From JBJSXJ01 sp044235425 (GTDB lineage: Bacteria; Planctomycetota; Planctomycetia; Pirellulales; Pirellulaceae): a stretch of 64,000 bases of DNA. Under the pieces are notes generated by a model. It was not told the origin of the DNA and ran no database searches. It saw only the letters and a list, made by a program, of their open reading frames with translations. The position numbers and the translations under genes are program-made. Positions within the stretch are counted from its first letter, which is position 1, and every line of letters begins with the position of its first letter. The stretch covers positions 30,459-94,458 of the forward strand of contig JBIIHW010000020.1 of the NCBI GenBank assembly GCA_044235425.1, given 5' to 3'. Below, in pieces: positions 63,604-64,000 of this stretch.

Positions 63604-64000
63604 ATGGCGAGGCGTAATCGCAGAGATGTGATTGATGAGTCGAAACCGGGTTTGTATCACGTTTTTACTCGGATCAATCGGCGGCATTTTTTAATAGGAC
63701 GAGACCCGGTAACGGGGGCAGACTGGTCGGCTCGCAAGGGCTGGATCCGGCGGCGGCTGGAGCTGCTGGCGAAGATCTTTCTGATCGATGTGCACGAATA
63801 TGCCATCTTGGACAATCATTTGCACTCGATCCTGCGCAATCGTCCGGATCTGGTGGAGCGGTTGACGGACCGAGAGGTGGCGTGGCGCTGGCTGCAGCTG
63901 AACCGCGGGAGTTTGCTGCTGAACGGTGAGCCGTCGGAGAAGCGGATCGATGAGTTCGTGAGGGATCCGAAGCGAGTGTTGAAGGCGCGGCAGCGGCTGT
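63604..64000 (+). CDS. REP-associated tyrosine transposase-like protein (Y1/HUH), partial at window edge
   Basis: At least 132 residues, open to the right edge. It begins MARRNRRDVIDESKPGLYHV, then FTRINRRHFLIG, and has the HUH-type metal site DNHLHSILRNRP (H72, H74), followed by RPDLVERLTDREVAWRWLQL. These match the Y1_Tnp/IS200-like domain as found in RAYT proteins, single-domain nucleases that mobilise REP hairpins. The catalytic tyrosine is outside the window. ATG 63604 has a strong AAGGAG site at 63592-63597. No IS200-type ends are visible. In this window hairpin repeats occur at 5,577-7,217 and 29,323, possible substrates (inference). Confidence 0.85.
   Translation, partial: MARRNRRDVIDESKPGLYHVFTRINRRHFLIGRDPVTGADWSARKGWIRRRLELLAKIFLIDVHEYAILDNHLHSILRNRPDLVERLTDREVAWRWLQLNRGSLLLNGEPSEKRIDEFVRDPKRVLKARQRL

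Overview
The window looks like chromosomal DNA of a planctomycete, most likely of the Pirellula/Rhodopirellula type (inference). The markers are three DUF1501 proteins with Tat-like leaders, a 1226-residue planctomycete cytochrome C protein of the PSCyt1/DUF1549/DUF1553 type, a DUF1559 prepilin-like protein, a zinc-ribbon S26 peptidase encoded after lepA, a DnaJ-like N-terminal domain protein and a ResB-CcsA fusion. GC content is high, many starts are TTG or GTG, and most starts lack a clear Shine-Dalgarno site. REGION 1 (1-8,800): a decayed IS4-family transposase, a secreted di-haem oxidoreductase, a four-S1-domain RNA-binding protein, two small planctomycete proteins, then about 1.65 kb of structured repeats (5,577-7,217), followed by a membrane protein with a DnaJ-like N-terminus. 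REGION 2 (8,800-27,650): mostly housekeeping and metabolism: Gfo/Idh/MocA oxidoreductase, U32 protein, a minus-strand run of desaturase, M81 peptidase, ROK kinase, LepA, S26 signal peptidase and a 3-hydroxyisobutyrate-dehydrogenase-like protein, then the PSD1 protein, MgtE, a 2Fe-2S protein and a PII protein. REGION 3 (27,680-42,800): nearly all minus strand: DUF1501, glycerate 2-kinase, DUF1501, Gfo/Idh/MocA, a beta-propeller, then a cytochrome c maturation fusion (ResB-CcsA) followed upstream by two lipoproteins, a membrane-tethered HTH protein and a small secreted protein. REGION 4 (43,100-51,800): an envelope-polysaccharide and lipid region broken by insertion-sequence debris: a two-domain glycosyltransferase, a 5'-truncated PEP-CTERM protein, an ISL3 remnant, a 5'-truncated GT-B-like protein, an acyltransferase overlapping an acyl carrier protein, then HemB and an AMP-dependent acyl ligase on the other strand. 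REGION 5 (51,990-64,000): ceramidase-like hydrolase, membrane glycosyltransferase, DUF1501, PepSY-TM protein, DUF1559 prepilin, a Cys-rich secreted protein, a VanZ-like protein, a large TPR-redoxin protein and, running off the right edge, a REP-associated (Y1/HUH) transposase. The most interesting signal is the repeat system. A two-hairpin element, made of a CCAGG...CCTGG stem, a conserved 12-nt linker and a 5-bp stem with a 3-nt loop, occurs singly, in 44-bp tandem form (short hairpin only) and in a regular 84-bp array of 11 units. Its short stem exists in two versions that differ by compensatory base changes. One isolated copy lies at 29,323-29,367. A RAYT-type transposase gene lies in the same window and is a candidate partner, though this link is inference. 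A second theme is a set of perfect in-frame minisatellites that expand low-complexity segments in at least seven proteins. No tRNA, rRNA, CRISPR array, prophage or complete biosynthetic cluster was seen.
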